The notes: generated by a model from the letters alone, not told the origin. Positions 33,927 to 44,140 are shown, counted from the stretch's first letter. The stretch is 64,000 bases of DNA from JAOUEA01 sp963825685 (GCA_963825685.1 CAWGUD010000007.1:124001-188000); one strand, 5' to 3'. Numbers and translations: made by a program.

Positions 33927-34595
33927 CGGGAGGGATCGCGGGCCGCCGGCGATCGTGCGAGCGCGCGAGACGGCGATCTCGAGCGCCGCCCGGTAGCGCT
34001 CACGGAACTCGCCCGGTGACTCTCCGGGGTGGGCCATGAGGGTCTCGCCGTACATGATCGCCAACGTGTGGCGCCGCAGGAGCGATGCACGATCGAGCCC
34101 GGAGCGCGGCCAGACCTCGTGCGTGCCCCAGACGCCCACCGGGACCACAGGCGCCCCCGACGGGATCGCGACACGCGTGAGCCCCGATCGGATGCGCTGG
34201 AGCCCCTGATGGGGGTCGTCACTCACCCTTCCCTCGGGGAAGATGCCGACGCACGAGCCGCTCTCGGCGGCGGCCACGGCCTCGTCGAGGGCACCGGTGT
34301 CACCGGTGCCACGGCGGATGGGGACCTGCCGGGCCTGCACGAGGATCCATCCGATCACCCCTCGGAAGACCTCGGCCGCGATCAGGTTGCGGGTCGCTCG
34401 CCATCGGTGGGTGCCCGTGACGGCCGAGACCGCCGGGCCGTCGAGCACGCTGAGGTGGTTCGGGGCGAGGATCACGGCACCGGTTCGAGGGACGTGCTCG
34501 ATCCCCTCGATGCGCACCCTGAAGACGATCGACATGATCGCGTGGACCAGCGGCGCGCCGATCGTCCAGATCCAGTTCATCTCGCGCCTCTGCAC
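33923..34595 (-). CDS. 1-acyl-sn-glycerol-3-phosphate acyltransferase (PlsC-like)
   Basis: About 220 residues. The N-terminal hydrophobic segment MNWIWTIGAPLVHAIMSIVF precedes the acyltransferase motif NHLSVLDGP (H-X4-D), then IGWILVQARQVPIRRG, FPEGRVSDD and PVVPVGVWGT. It makes phosphatidic acid from lysophosphatidic acid at the membrane. Its frame runs on into the NUDIX gene without a stop; a neighbouring frame gives ARSPAARDPSR and a TGA at 33923 that overlaps the NUDIX ATG, so the last ~12 residues probably involve another one-base error. The ATG at 34580 is an alternative start. Confidence 0.82.
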
Positions 34596-34637
34596 GCGCG
34601 GATGCTACCGAGTCGGCCGGCCCCCGGCCGGTGACGT

Positions 34638-35759
34638 TCAGTCGTCGACGCCGGGGAAGACGACCACGGACCGGATCACCTCGCCCGCAAGCATCGCGCG
34701 AACAGCCTCGTTCAGGTCGTCCTCGCTCAGGGCGATCTCGCGGCTCACCATCGCGTCGAGGTTCAAGGAGCCTTCGATCGCCCACCGCGCCATCCGCGGG
34801 AAGTCCTCGCGGGGGATGGGGTCACCTCCGTCGGTGACGACTAGGTTCACTTTGTGCGGATACGCGGCTCTGTCCGAGCCGTTCCAGGCGATCGTGACCT
34901 CGCTCGGTATCGGAGGCACGCCGATCGCGACCGCGGTGCCCGCGAAGCCCAGCATCTCCACCGCCTGCCGCACACACTCGGGGCGTCCGACCGCCTCGAG
35001 GGCCACGTCGACTCCTTCGCCGTCCGTCAGCCGGCGGACCGCCTCGACGGGGTCGCCCGCCGATGCGTCGACGGTGTCGGTGGCTCCGAACCCGACAGCC
35101 CACTCGAGCTTCGCCGGCACGACGTCGACCGCGATCACCCTCGTCGCGCCGGCGACCCGTGCCCCCTGCAGCGCCGCGAGACCGATGCCGCCCAGACCGA
35201 TCACCGCGACGGTCGCGCCGGGCCATACCTTCGCGGTCTGGACCGCGGCCCCGATCCCGGTTGAGACGCCGCAACCCAGCAGGCAGGCGCGGGAGAGGGC
35301 GAGGGCGTCGGGCATCGGCACGACCTGTGGCTCCGTCACCACGGTGTGGGTCGCGAGGGTGCCGCAGTGCAGGACGCCGGTGAGCACCTGGCCTCCCGTA
35401 CGGTGCACGCGCGGCGGCTGGTGCAGCTCGTGTCCGCACCGGCGCGGCGCGCCACGCATGCACTGGCGGCACCGTCCGCACGGCACCGCCCACGTGAGCA
35501 CGACCCGGTCACCGCCGGTGACGGACGTCACGCCGTCGCCGACCGACGCGACGACGCCGGCCCCTTCATGGCCGAGCAGCATCGGCCATGGGGCGCCCCA
35601 GTTCCCGTGCTCGATCGCCCAGACGTCGCTGTGACACACCCCACTCGCGGCGAGCCGCACGAGCACCTCGCCGGGCCCCGGCTCGTCGACAACGATCGGC
35701 TCGACGCGGATCGCCGCGCCCGCGTGTTCGACCACCGCCCCGAGACCGTCCGTGGTCAT
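34638..35759 (-). CDS. Zinc-dependent alcohol dehydrogenase (MDR family)
   Basis: 373 residues. The catalytic zinc ligands are in SGVCHSDVWAIEHG and LGHEGAGVV, the structural zinc cysteines in PCGRCRQCMRGAPRRC, and the NAD(P) fold in VIGLGGIGLAALQGARVAGA with an Asp (AVDVV) favouring NAD. This is like class III / NDMA- or mycothiol-type dehydrogenases in layout; which alcohol or aldehyde is used cannot be told. It diverges from the M20 peptidase with 45 bp between starts. Confidence 0.88.
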   Translation of the reverse strand: MTTDGLGAVVEHAGAAIRVEPIVVDEPGPGEVLVRLAASGVCHSDVWAIEHGNWGAPWPMLLGHEGAGVVASVGDGVTSVTGGDRVVLTWAVPCGRCRQCMRGAPRRCGHELHQPPRVHRTGGQVLTGVLHCGTLATHTVVTEPQVVPMPDALALSRACLLGCGVSTGIGAAVQTAKVWPGATVAVIGLGGIGLAALQGARVAGATRVIAVDVVPAKLEWAVGFGATDTVDASAGDPVEAVRRLTDGEGVDVALEAVGRPECVRQAVEMLGFAGTAVAIGVPPIPSEVTIAWNGSDRAAYPHKVNLVVTDGGDPIPREDFPRMARWAIEGSLNLDAMVSREIALSEDDLNEAVRAMLAGEVIRSVVVFPGVDD

Positions 35760-35804
35760 GACACCCCCTGCTCGCCGAGAGGCGGCCATGCTAGCGTCAG
35801 CCGC

Positions 35805-36965
35805 ATGGACACCCAGGCTCTGCGGGACCTCGCCGCTTCCCGATACGACGCGTTCGTCGCAGAGCTCGAGCAGATGGTGAACGTCGACTGCGGGTCGTAC
35901 ACGCCCGACGGTGTGAACGAAGTCGCGGATCTCTGCGAGGCGCGGATGCGCGAGCACGGATGGTCTGTGGAGCGACGGGTGCACACGCCCGAGGGCGACC
36001 AACCGCAGCTGGGCGACCTGGTGATCGGCACGCTCGGGGGCGGTGGAGGACCGAACGTGCTGCTCGTGGGCCACATGGACACCGTGTTCGACGAGGGCAC
36101 GGTGGCCGAGCGTCCCTTCCGCATCGAGGGTGACCTCGCTCGAGGACCCGGCGTGTCCGACATGAAGGGTGGCCTGCTGACAGGGTTCCACGCGGTCGCC
36201 GCCCTGCAGGATGCGGGCTTCGACGGGTTCGGGCGCATCACCTACGTCTGCAACCCCGACGAAGAGATCGGCTCACCGATGTCGGGACCGGTGATCCGCG
36301 AGCTCGCAGCCGTGCACGATGCGGCATTCGTGCTCGAGGGGGCGCGGGCCAACGGCGACATCGTGAGCGCCCGCAAGGGCATCACCGACTACACGATCGA
36401 GTTCGTCGGCCGTGCCGCCCACGCCGGCGTGGAGCCCGAGAAGGGCGCGAACGCGGTGCTCGCAGCCGCGAAGTCGACGGTCGCGATGCAGGCGCTGAAC
36501 GGCCGCTGGCCGGGGGTGACGGTGAACGTCGGGGTGGCGCGCGGTGGCACCCGCACCAACGTGGTGGCCGAACGATGCGTGCTCCAGGTCGACCTGCGGT
36601 CGCCGGAGCTCGCGACCCTCGAGCAGGCCGAGGCCGAGATCGATCGCATCTGTGCGCACCACGGCGTCGCCGGCGTGACCACTCGCGTCGATGGCAACGG
36701 CTGGCATCGCCCGATGGAGAAGAAGGAAGGAGGCGCTCGTCTCGCGGCGCTCGCGATCGACATCGCTTCGGAGCTCGGGTTCGTGTTGCGGGACGCCGCG
36801 ACGGGGGGCGCGAGCGACGCCAACACGACGAGCGCCGCCGGCACCCCGACGATCGACGGCCTGGGCCCAATCGGGGGAGACGACCATGCCCCGGCGGAGT
36901 GGCTCGACCTCACGAGCGTCGTGCCCCGTGTGGCTTTGCTCGCGGGGTTGATCTCGAGGGTCTGA
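35805..36965 (+). CDS. M20-family metallopeptidase (glutamate carboxypeptidase-like)
   Basis: 386 residues. The metal ligands lie in LLVGHMDTVFD (His, Asp), GVSDMKGGLLTGF (bridging Asp), PDEEIGSPMSG (catalytic Glu and ligand Glu) and near the C-terminus in GGDDHAPAEWL (His). The dimerization domain lies at about 190-300. It has no signal peptide, so it probably cleaves small N-acyl amino acids or dipeptides in the cytoplasm. It ends 7 bp before the histidine kinase gene, so the two may be co-transcribed. Confidence 0.87.
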   Translation: MDTQALRDLAASRYDAFVAELEQMVNVDCGSYTPDGVNEVADLCEARMREHGWSVERRVHTPEGDQPQLGDLVIGTLGGGGGPNVLLVGHMDTVFDEGTVAERPFRIEGDLARGPGVSDMKGGLLTGFHAVAALQDAGFDGFGRITYVCNPDEEIGSPMSGPVIRELAAVHDAAFVLEGARANGDIVSARKGITDYTIEFVGRAAHAGVEPEKGANAVLAAAKSTVAMQALNGRWPGVTVNVGVARGGTRTNVVAERCVLQVDLRSPELATLEQAEAEIDRICAHHGVAGVTTRVDGNGWHRPMEKKEGGARLAALAIDIASELGFVLRDAATGGASDANTTSAAGTPTIDGLGPIGGDDHAPAEWLDLTSVVPRVALLAGLISRV

Positions 36966-36972
36966 CGAGCCG

Positions 36973-38073
36973 ATGCAGGACGAGCACGGCCGTCCGTTCG
37001 TCGAGGACTATCGAGAGCTCGTCGAGGGCATCCCGGCGATCTTGTACATCGACCGCCCCGACGAGTTCTCCACGAACTTCTACACGAGCCCGCAGGCTGT
37101 GGCGCTGCTCGGCTACTCACAGAAGGAGTGGGGCAGCGACCAGGATCTCTGGATGCGGATCATCCATCCCGACGACGTCGACGCTGTGCGAGCCAAGAAC
37201 GAGCGGTCGAACGCCGGCGGTGAGCCGTTCCACGCGGAGTACCGCATCGTCGCGAAGGACGGGCGCATCGTGTGGATCCGCGACGACGCTCTGCTCGTGC
37301 GCGACGAGCACGGCGAACCGAAGTACTGGCGGGGCATCATGCTCGACGTGACCGCCGAGAAGGAAGCGGAGGAGAAGCTCCGTTGGAGCCTCGAGGTGCT
37401 GCGTCGCACGATCCAGCAGCGGCGCGAACTCGCGCAGAGGATCGAGACCGCACAGGAAGAGGAACGACGCCAGATCGCCGCCGACATCCACGACGATCCG
37501 ATCCAGGTGATGAGCGCGGTCGACCTGCGGCTCGCGATGCTGGCCGAACAACCCGAGACGATCACGACGGCCGCCTTGGGGGAGCTGCAGTCGACCGTGC
37601 GCGGATCGATCGAGCGGCTGCGGTCGCTCGTCTTCGAGCTGCGTCCGGCGACGCTCGACCGCGAAGGGCTCCTGGTCGCGATCGATCAGTACCTGGCCCA
37701 CGCGGCGAAGGAGATCGGGTGGAGCTACGAGGTGATCGACGAGCTGACGCGCGAGCCCGAGCCCGAGCTCCGCGTCTCGATCTATCGCATCGTGCAGGAA
37801 GCGGTCGCGAACGCCCGCAAGCACGCCGACGCCCGGCATATGTCGATCCGGGTGACGACCGCCGGGGATGGGGTCACCGTGCTCGTCGCGGACGACGGCA
37901 CCGGGTTCGACACCGACCGGGTGGACACCCCCGTGCCGGGGCATCTCGGACTCGCCACGATGATCGAGCGAGCGGAGCTCGTCGGCGGGTGGTGTCGCGT
38001 CACGAGCGCCGCTGATGCGGGCACCACGGTCGAGTGCTGGCTCCCTTCGGAGGGGGAGCGCACCGAGGTCTGA
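36973..38073 (+). CDS. PAS-domain sensor histidine kinase, NarL/DesK class
   Basis: 366 residues, soluble. A PAS domain (about 10-130: FVEDYRELVEGIPAILYIDR; then EYRIVAKDGRIVWIRDDALL and the PAC end YWRGIMLDVTAEK) is followed by a coiled helix. HisKA_3 follows with the phospho-acceptor His in ERRQIAADIHDDPIQVMSA, then an HATPase domain (VQEAVANARKHADA; VADDGTGFD; GHLGLATMIERAEL). It must sense a cytoplasmic signal. No response regulator gene is nearby, so it is an orphan kinase. Confidence 0.88.
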   Translation: MQDEHGRPFVEDYRELVEGIPAILYIDRPDEFSTNFYTSPQAVALLGYSQKEWGSDQDLWMRIIHPDDVDAVRAKNERSNAGGEPFHAEYRIVAKDGRIVWIRDDALLVRDEHGEPKYWRGIMLDVTAEKEAEEKLRWSLEVLRRTIQQRRELAQRIETAQEEERRQIAADIHDDPIQVMSAVDLRLAMLAEQPETITTAALGELQSTVRGSIERLRSLVFELRPATLDREGLLVAIDQYLAHAAKEIGWSYEVIDELTREPEPELRVSIYRIVQEAVANARKHADARHMSIRVTTAGDGVTVLVADDGTGFDTDRVDTPVPGHLGLATMIERAELVGGWCRVTSAADAGTTVECWLPSEGERTEV

Positions 38074-38086
38074 GGCCTGGTCAGCC

Positions 38087-39637
38087 CTAGTCGGGCTCGA
38101 GCACAGGGGCGAGCATCGGTGCGGACTCGTTCGCGACCACGAGCAGCTCGGCGCCGAAGACCGTACGGAACCGCCGCGCCACGCCACGCGGACGCCACCC
38201 GCTCGGCACAGGAGCGACGACCTCGAAGCCGCCGCGCATCCAGTTACAGGAGATCGGCGACGGGGCGCCCGGTGGGATGCGGCGGTTCAGCTCGTCGGCC
38301 AGGGTGAGTGCGGTCGCGGCCCTGAGCACCGCCGGCCGGTCGTCGTCGGGAACGAGCCTTCCGTACGGGCCGAGCCGTGTGTCGTCGTCGGCCTGGCGCA
38401 GGATCGCGGTGAGCGCGCCGAGATCGGCGTGGGAGAACCCGGCGAGGTCCGCGGCGATCACGATATTGGCCGCATGCTCGAAGCGGTCGTAGTAATCGAT
38501 CGCTCGCCCGACGTCGAGCAGGGTCGCCGCGTGCGCAAGCATCTCGCGCAGGCGGAGCGGCGCCGTCGGATCGAGCGCCTGGATCAGGTCGGCCGCGAGG
38601 CCGGTGCGCCGCTCGGCAGCCGCCGCGTTCCACGTGCGGAACCGAACGGCGAGGGTCGCGACAGAGATCGAACGGACCCACTCCGGAGAAGGGGCGGTCG
38701 CCCCGGCGGTTGCGAGGGCGAGGCCTTCACGGAGTCCGCGGCTCGACACCACGATCTCGCTCGCACCCAGATGCTTCGCGATGCCCTGGATCACGAGCGC
38801 ACCGCCCACGATCGTGTCGGATCGATCGGGGTTCAGCCCCGGCACCTGTGCACGTCGCTTCATCGACCGCCCGGCCAGCTCGTCGATCACGGTCGCGAGA
38901 CGTTTGTCGGCGAGCCGGTACCCGTGGAGCAACGGGAGGGGGTAGTCGGTGCGGCGCAGATCGATCTTGGCGAGGTTCCGCACGGTGCCCCCGATGCCCA
39001 CGAGCTGATCCTGCGGGTCGAGTTCCGTGATCCCGGCCTCGGCGATCGACGACTTCACCGACTTGCGCAGGGCCCGGATCTCGTGCTCGGCTGGTGGGTC
39101 GGACGTGAGGAAGGCGTCGCTCACGCGGAGCGACCCGAGCGGCATCGACCATGAGCGCACGAGCCGCCGATCGCGGAACGAAGAGATCTCGGCACTGCCT
39201 CCGCCCACGTCGAACGTGAACCCGCTCGTGACCGGCAGGTCATGCACGGCGCCGTAGAACCCGAGCGTCGCCTCGTGGTCGCCGTCGATCGTCTGCAGCG
39301 GCACGCCGAGCCGATGGGCCCGCTCGATCAGCTCGGGCCCGTCTGTCGCGTCGCGCACGGCCGACGTGGCGACGGCGATCATCTGCGACGCGCCCGCGCC
39401 CTTGGCCACCGCCACGAAGTCGCGCAGTGCCTCGAGGGTGCGCTCGATCGCTTCGGGGCCGAGTCGATCGGAGTCGCGGAGCTCGCGAGCGAGGCGCAGT
39501 GGTGCGCGGGCGTCCTCGATCACGTCGAGGTGCTCGCCCTGGCGAAGCCGGAACACGATCATGCGTCCGGAGTTCGAGCCGAGGTCGACGACGGCGAAGG
39601 GTCGATCGTCGGGTGCAGGGTCGAAGACCGCGCTCAC
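38087..39637 (-). CDS. ppx: Ppx/GppA-family exopolyphosphatase
   Basis: About 516 residues. The actin-like ATPase folds are visible: FAVVDLGSNSGRMIVFRL (phosphate 1), TFDVGGGSAEISSF (phosphate 2) and GGTVRNLAKID. The C-terminal HD-like helical domain (LLDVGRAIDYYDRFEHAANI, about 350-450) holds the H/D pattern of Ppx. It degrades polyphosphate or pppGpp. I prefer the GTG at 39637; another GTG at 39658 would add seven residues. It converges with the histidine kinase and diverges from an MFS gene. Confidence 0.87.
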   Translation of the reverse strand: MSAVFDPAPDDRPFAVVDLGSNSGRMIVFRLRQGEHLDVIEDARAPLRLARELRDSDRLGPEAIERTLEALRDFVAVAKGAGASQMIAVATSAVRDATDGPELIERAHRLGVPLQTIDGDHEATLGFYGAVHDLPVTSGFTFDVGGGSAEISSFRDRRLVRSWSMPLGSLRVSDAFLTSDPPAEHEIRALRKSVKSSIAEAGITELDPQDQLVGIGGTVRNLAKIDLRRTDYPLPLLHGYRLADKRLATVIDELAGRSMKRRAQVPGLNPDRSDTIVGGALVIQGIAKHLGASEIVVSSRGLREGLALATAGATAPSPEWVRSISVATLAVRFRTWNAAAAERRTGLAADLIQALDPTAPLRLREMLAHAATLLDVGRAIDYYDRFEHAANIVIAADLAGFSHADLGALTAILRQADDDTRLGPYGRLVPDDDRPAVLRAATALTLADELNRRIPPGAPSPISCNWMRGGFEVVAPVPSGWRPRGVARRFRTVFGAELLVVANESAPMLAPVLEPD

Positions 39638-39699
39638 GCCCCGAATGCTCCCACACACAGGCGTCTCGGCGATGGCCGGCGGCGTAGGCTCCTCACGCC

Positions 39700-41019
39700 A
39701 TGCGGCGCCTACGACCGGAGACCGTGTACCTCGTCTACTCGATCGGCGAGGGCTTCTTCTTCCACCTGATGTCGGTGCTGTTCAGCGTGTTCCTGATCGT
39801 GGAGCTCGAGCTCGACGCGCTCCAGCTGCTGCTGCTCGGCACGGTGCTCGAGCTCACGTACCTGCTCTTCGAGGTGCCGACCGGGGTCGTCGCCGACACC
39901 GTGAGCCGTCGCCTCTCGGTCGTGATCGGACTGTTCGGCTCCGGTGTCGCGTTCCTGGTGCTGGGCGTCGCCGGGTCCTTCGCGATCGCCGTGCTCTCCC
40001 AGGCCGTGTGGGGGGTGTTCGCGACGTTCCAGAGCGGCGCCGATGTCGCCTGGCTCACGGATGAGATCGGGGAGGAAGCCGCCCAGCCGATGTATCTGCG
40101 GAGCGAGCAGTGGTGGCAGTGGGGATCGCTCGTCGGCATCGTGGTGGGAGTGACGATCGCGTCCGTCTCGGACCTTCGCACGCCGATCCTCGTATCGGGG
40201 TTCGGATTCCTGGCGATGGCGCTCTTCATGGCGGTGGCGATGAAGGAGGAAGGGTTCCGGCCCGAACGGCGTCAGGGCGAGCGCTTGCACACGTCGTTGG
40301 CCACGACCGTCCGTGACGGAGTGGCCGCGGTCCGGGCCCACCACGTGTTGCTGCTGATCCTCGGCACCGCGGCCCTGCACGGCATGTCGACCGAAGGGTT
40401 CGACCGTCTCAGTGACCTGCATCTGCTCGAGGACATCGGGCTGCCCTCGGTGGGCGGGCTCGAGCTGCCGGTGTGGTTCGGCATCCTCGACGGGGGCGCG
40501 CTGCTGTTCGGCATCGGCGCGCTCGCGATCGTGAAGCGTCGCGTGCACCTGCAGGGGCACGGAACGGTCGCCCGGGTGCTCGCCGTCGTCGATGTGGTGC
40601 TGGTCGTCGCGGTTGTGGTGTTCGCCGTCTCGTCGAGCTTCTGGCTCGCCCTCGCGGCGTTCTGGCTGGTGGGCACGCTGCGCAGCGTGCGGGAGCCCGT
40701 GTTCACGGCATGGATCAATCAGGGTTTGGACGCGAAGACCCGCGCCACGATCAACTCGGTCGGCGGGCAGTCCGACGCCATCGGCCAGGCAGCGGGCGGG
40801 CCGGGCATCGGCCTGATCGCCCGGTCGGTCTCGGTGCCGACCGCGCTCGTCGTATCGGGACTGCTGCGACTTCCTGCCCTGGCTCTGTACGCCCGCGCGA
40901 TCAAGCGAGGCACGGTCGGTACGCTCGCGCCGGACCAGATCGACGAGGAGCTACATCTCGAGGACGCGCCGACGAGGGCCGAGGTGCCGGAGGGCCCCGA
41001 CGAGCCGTCCGCGCGATAG
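39700..41019 (+). CDS. MFS transporter
   Basis: 439 residues with 12 hydrophobic segments; the A-loop motif is PTGVVADTVSRRLSVVIGL between helices 2 and 3. The C-terminal ~40 residues are acidic and cytoplasmic. It resembles drug-efflux-type MFS proteins; the substrate is unknown. It converges on a small membrane protein gene (12 bp between stops). Confidence 0.85.
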   Translation: MRRLRPETVYLVYSIGEGFFFHLMSVLFSVFLIVELELDALQLLLLGTVLELTYLLFEVPTGVVADTVSRRLSVVIGLFGSGVAFLVLGVAGSFAIAVLSQAVWGVFATFQSGADVAWLTDEIGEEAAQPMYLRSEQWWQWGSLVGIVVGVTIASVSDLRTPILVSGFGFLAMALFMAVAMKEEGFRPERRQGERLHTSLATTVRDGVAAVRAHHVLLLILGTAALHGMSTEGFDRLSDLHLLEDIGLPSVGGLELPVWFGILDGGALLFGIGALAIVKRRVHLQGHGTVARVLAVVDVVLVVAVVVFAVSSSFWLALAAFWLVGTLRSVREPVFTAWINQGLDAKTRATINSVGGQSDAIGQAAGGPGIGLIARSVSVPTALVVSGLLRLPALALYARAIKRGTVGTLAPDQIDEELHLEDAPTRAEVPEGPDEPSAR

Positions 41020-41031
41020 CCGCCGGCGTCC

Positions 41032-41343
41032 CTACTGGTTCGCGGGCGGCACGTCGATCACGGAGCGCCTGCGGACCTTCGACGACTCTGTGCGTTCCCA
41101 GTCGCGGATCGCCTCGGCGATGCCGATCAAGATCGCGCCGCCACCGGTCATGGCCACGAGCCGGCCGAGGGGCGAGCGCTTCAGGCCGGGCACGCGCATG
41201 AGCAGCGGCACCGACACGATCACCGCCCCAGCGAGCACGCTCCGCAGGCGTCGGCCCGCGGGCGACTCGAGGAACTCCAGCAGCTCATCGGCTGCGATGT
41301 CGGCTCGCTCGGCGAGGTGCTTGATGCGCTCCAGGCTGCTCAT
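41032..41343 (-). CDS. Small membrane-associated hypothetical protein
   Basis: 103 residues from the ATG at 41343. An N-terminal amphipathic helix (MSSLERIKHLAERADIAADE) is followed by two hydrophobic helices (LAGAVIVSVPLLMRVPGL and LVAMTGGGAILIGIAEAI) and a basic tail. A GTG at 41421 overlapping the stop of the upstream synthetase gene (GTGA) would add 26 residues and couple translation. No known family. Confidence 0.55.
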   Translation of the reverse strand: MSSLERIKHLAERADIAADELLEFLESPAGRRLRSVLAGAVIVSVPLLMRVPGLKRSPLGRLVAMTGGGAILIGIAEAIRDWERTESSKVRRRSVIDVPPANQ

Positions 41344-41417
41344 GGCATCCAGGGTAGCGCGGGTTCCCGCGAGCGAAGCCCGCACGCGTAACTGGGCCGG
41401 CGCAGGGAGCCGTTCGC

Positions 41418-44138
41418 TCACCCCTCGGCGCGAGCGCCGAACGGGGTGGCAGGCTCGGGGGTCTGCACGGAGATGCGTGCGTCGACGACGACGGCACCGT
41501 CGGTGTGCACGATGACCGGGTTGCAGTCCATCTCGGCGATCGCGTCGTGCGCGGTCGCGATCGCACCGAGCCGCAACACCACCTCGGTGAGCGCCGCGAC
41601 GTCGGCCTTCTCGGCGCCTCGGAACCCGTCGAGCAGCGGGAACGTCGCCAGCGAGTGCACCATCTCGTCGGCGTCGAGATCGGTGAGCGGGGCGACCCGC
41701 ACCGCCACGTCGCGTGTGAGCTCCACCGTCACCCCCCCCGCTCCCACCGCGATCACCGGGCCGAACACTGGGTCGGCGACGGCGCCGACGAGCATCTCGA
41801 CGCCGGGTGTCACCATCTCCTGCACGAGGAAGCCGTCGAACTGCTCCCCGGCCGCGAGCACGCGCTCGGCCATCGCGGTCGCCTCGGCCAGCACGTCGGC
41901 GGGGAGGAGATCAAGCACGACGGCGCCCGACTCCGTCTTGTGCACCGGGCCGACCGCCTTGAGCGCGACCGCGCGATCGAACGATGCCGCCGCGTCGGCC
42001 GCTTCCTCAGGTGACGTCGCGCGAGCCTGCCGAGCGGTAGGAACCCCGTAGCAGTCGAGCAGGGTGCGCACCTCGTCGGGGGTGAGCCACCCTTCGCCAC
42101 GCGTGAGCGCGTCAGCGATCACGGCAGCGGCCTCGTCCTCACGGGCCTCGAACGACGGCACGGCGCCCTCGGGCTTCGCACGCCACACCCCGAGCTCGGT
42201 CGCGTGCGCGAGCGCGATCGCTGCCTGCTCCGGGTAGGCGAACGAGGGGATCCTGAGCCCGGGCGCTCGGAGTGCATCGGGCAACCCGCGTGACGACATG
42301 AAGCAGGTGAGCACCGGGATGCGACCGTCGATCCGGGTGATCGCGTCGACCAACGCCGTGGCGACGGCGGGGGCGTCGGATTCGAGCGGCGGGATGTAGA
42401 TCGCGATCATCGCGTCGACGTTCGGATCGGCGGCGACCGTGCCGATCGCCTGTCCGTAGTCCTCGGGGGTGGCCGAGGCGATCATGTCCACCGGGTTCGA
42501 CAGTGATGCCTCGTCGGGCAGGAACGCCTCGAGGGCAGCGACCGTCTCGGAGGCAAGCTCGGGCACCGACAGGCCGGTGGCCTCGCACGTGTCGGCGCAC
42601 AGGATGCCCAGTCCGCCGGCGTTGGTGACGATCGCGACGCGGTCGCCGGTCGGCACCGGTTGGTTCGCGAGCAGCGTCGCCACGTCGAACATCTCTTCGA
42701 GCGTGTCGGTGCGGATCACGCCGTGCTGACGGAAGAGCGCGTCGACGGTCGTGTCGCTGGCCGCCAGCAGGGCACCGGTGTGCGACGACGCGGCGCGTTG
42801 CCCGGCTGCGCTGCGTCCGGACTTCACCACGACGACGGGCTTCGTGCGACCGATGCGACGGGCGAGCCGGCCGAACCGGCGCGGGTTCCCGAAGCTCTCG
42901 AGGTAGAGCATCACCAGGTCGGTGCGATCGTCCTGCTCCCAGTAGCAGAGCAGGTCGTTGCCCGAGACGTCGGCCTTGTTGCCCACCGAGACGAACGTCG
43001 ACAGGCCGAGCCCGAGCTCAGCCGCCTGCCCCATCACCGCGAGGCCGAGGGCGCCGCTCTGGGACAGGAATCCCACGCGGCCCGGCGGAGGCCACGCCGT
43101 GGAGAACGTGCCGTTCAGCACGAGCGCCGGGTCGGTGTTCACCACGCCCATGCAGTTCGGGCCGATCAGGCGCATGCCGCTGGCGCGGCACACCTCGAGC
43201 AGGTCGCGCTGGCGCGCGAGGCCCTCGGGGCCGGTCTCGCCGAAGCCCGCCGAGATCACGATGAGCCCGCGCACGCCTTTGGCGGCGCACTGGCGAGCGA
43301 CATCGACGACCCCTGCCGCAGGCACCGCGATGAACGAGACCTCGACGTCGCCGGGCACGTCGTTCACCGACGGGTACGCGGGCACGCCCTGCACCGCCGG
43401 CGCGCTCGGGTTCACGGGGTACACCACGCCCTGGAACGGACCCGACAGCAGGTTGTGCAGCAGGCGCCCTCCGATCGATGATGGGTCGCGCGACGCGCCG
43501 ATCACCGCGACCGACATCGGCTCCAGCAGCAGTCGCACCGCCGCCGCCGCCGCCGCATCCTCCCGTTCCTCGTAGCGTTCGGCGGCCTCATCGGTGATCT
43601 CGGTCGGGAACTCGACCTCGACCTCGCCGGGCACCGCGCGGATGCGCACAGCGAACCCCGTGCGCCGGAACACGTCGATCATGCGGTGGTTCTCCGGCAG
43701 TACCTGCGCCACGAAGGTCTCGATGCCGCTACCCTGTGCCGCCTGGGCGAGATGGGCGATCAGGATCGATCCGAGTCCGTGGCCCTGCAGTGCGTCGGCG
43801 ATGCTGACGCTCACCTCTGCCCGCGGCGCGGTGCCCTGTCGCACGTATTGCGCACCCCCGATGACCGTGCCCTCGGGGCCACCCGCGAACGCGAGCAAGG
43901 TCAGGTGGTCGGCGTAGTCGACGTCGACCGTCTTGGCTGCCACGTCGGTGATGTCGACCGACATGCCCCAGAACCGCAGACGCCGCGACTCGTCCGACAG
44001 TCCGATCAGGTAATCCTCGACACGCTCGCGATCCTCGCGCCGGGCCGGGCGGATGTGCACGGTGCGGCCATCGCGCAGCACAACGTCTGTCTCTCGATGG
44101 GCCGGGTACCGGCCCCGATCGTCATCGGTCTCATGCAT
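41418..44138 (-). CDS. GNAT-acyltransferase / ADP-forming acyl-CoA synthetase fusion (Pat-like)
   Basis: 906 residues. A GNAT domain (about 15-190: LQGHGLGSILIAHLAQAAQ) comes first. An acyl-CoA synthetase alpha part follows (CoA-binding SVAVIGASRDPSSIGGRLLH; GLIVISAGFGETGPEG; GPNCMGVVNTDPAL; phospho-His region AASSHTGALLAASD). Last is the ATP-grasp beta part (VALKAVGPVHKTESGAVVLD; AVGAGGVTVELTRDVAVRVA). Proteins of this architecture (Pka/Pat type) acetylate acyl-CoA synthetases or act on CoA thioesters. The start at 44138 was chosen because further upstream the frame runs through the selenocysteine tRNA. Confidence 0.87.
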   Translation of the reverse strand: MHETDDDRGRYPAHRETDVVLRDGRTVHIRPARREDRERVEDYLIGLSDESRRLRFWGMSVDITDVAAKTVDVDYADHLTLLAFAGGPEGTVIGGAQYVRQGTAPRAEVSVSIADALQGHGLGSILIAHLAQAAQGSGIETFVAQVLPENHRMIDVFRRTGFAVRIRAVPGEVEVEFPTEITDEAAERYEEREDAAAAAAVRLLLEPMSVAVIGASRDPSSIGGRLLHNLLSGPFQGVVYPVNPSAPAVQGVPAYPSVNDVPGDVEVSFIAVPAAGVVDVARQCAAKGVRGLIVISAGFGETGPEGLARQRDLLEVCRASGMRLIGPNCMGVVNTDPALVLNGTFSTAWPPPGRVGFLSQSGALGLAVMGQAAELGLGLSTFVSVGNKADVSGNDLLCYWEQDDRTDLVMLYLESFGNPRRFGRLARRIGRTKPVVVVKSGRSAAGQRAASSHTGALLAASDTTVDALFRQHGVIRTDTLEEMFDVATLLANQPVPTGDRVAIVTNAGGLGILCADTCEATGLSVPELASETVAALEAFLPDEASLSNPVDMIASATPEDYGQAIGTVAADPNVDAMIAIYIPPLESDAPAVATALVDAITRIDGRIPVLTCFMSSRGLPDALRAPGLRIPSFAYPEQAAIALAHATELGVWRAKPEGAVPSFEAREDEAAAVIADALTRGEGWLTPDEVRTLLDCYGVPTARQARATSPEEAADAAASFDRAVALKAVGPVHKTESGAVVLDLLPADVLAEATAMAERVLAAGEQFDGFLVQEMVTPGVEMLVGAVADPVFGPVIAVGAGGVTVELTRDVAVRVAPLTDLDADEMVHSLATFPLLDGFRGAEKADVAALTEVVLRLGAIATAHDAIAEMDCNPVIVHTDGAVVVDARISVQTPEPATPFGARAEG

Positions 44139-44140
44139 CG

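Noticed and set aside
33252..34595. A 447-residue PlsC-NUDIX fusion
   Set aside because: The middle third is shadow sequence; NUDIX motifs for that stretch lie in the other frames and single-base breaks explain the run-through.
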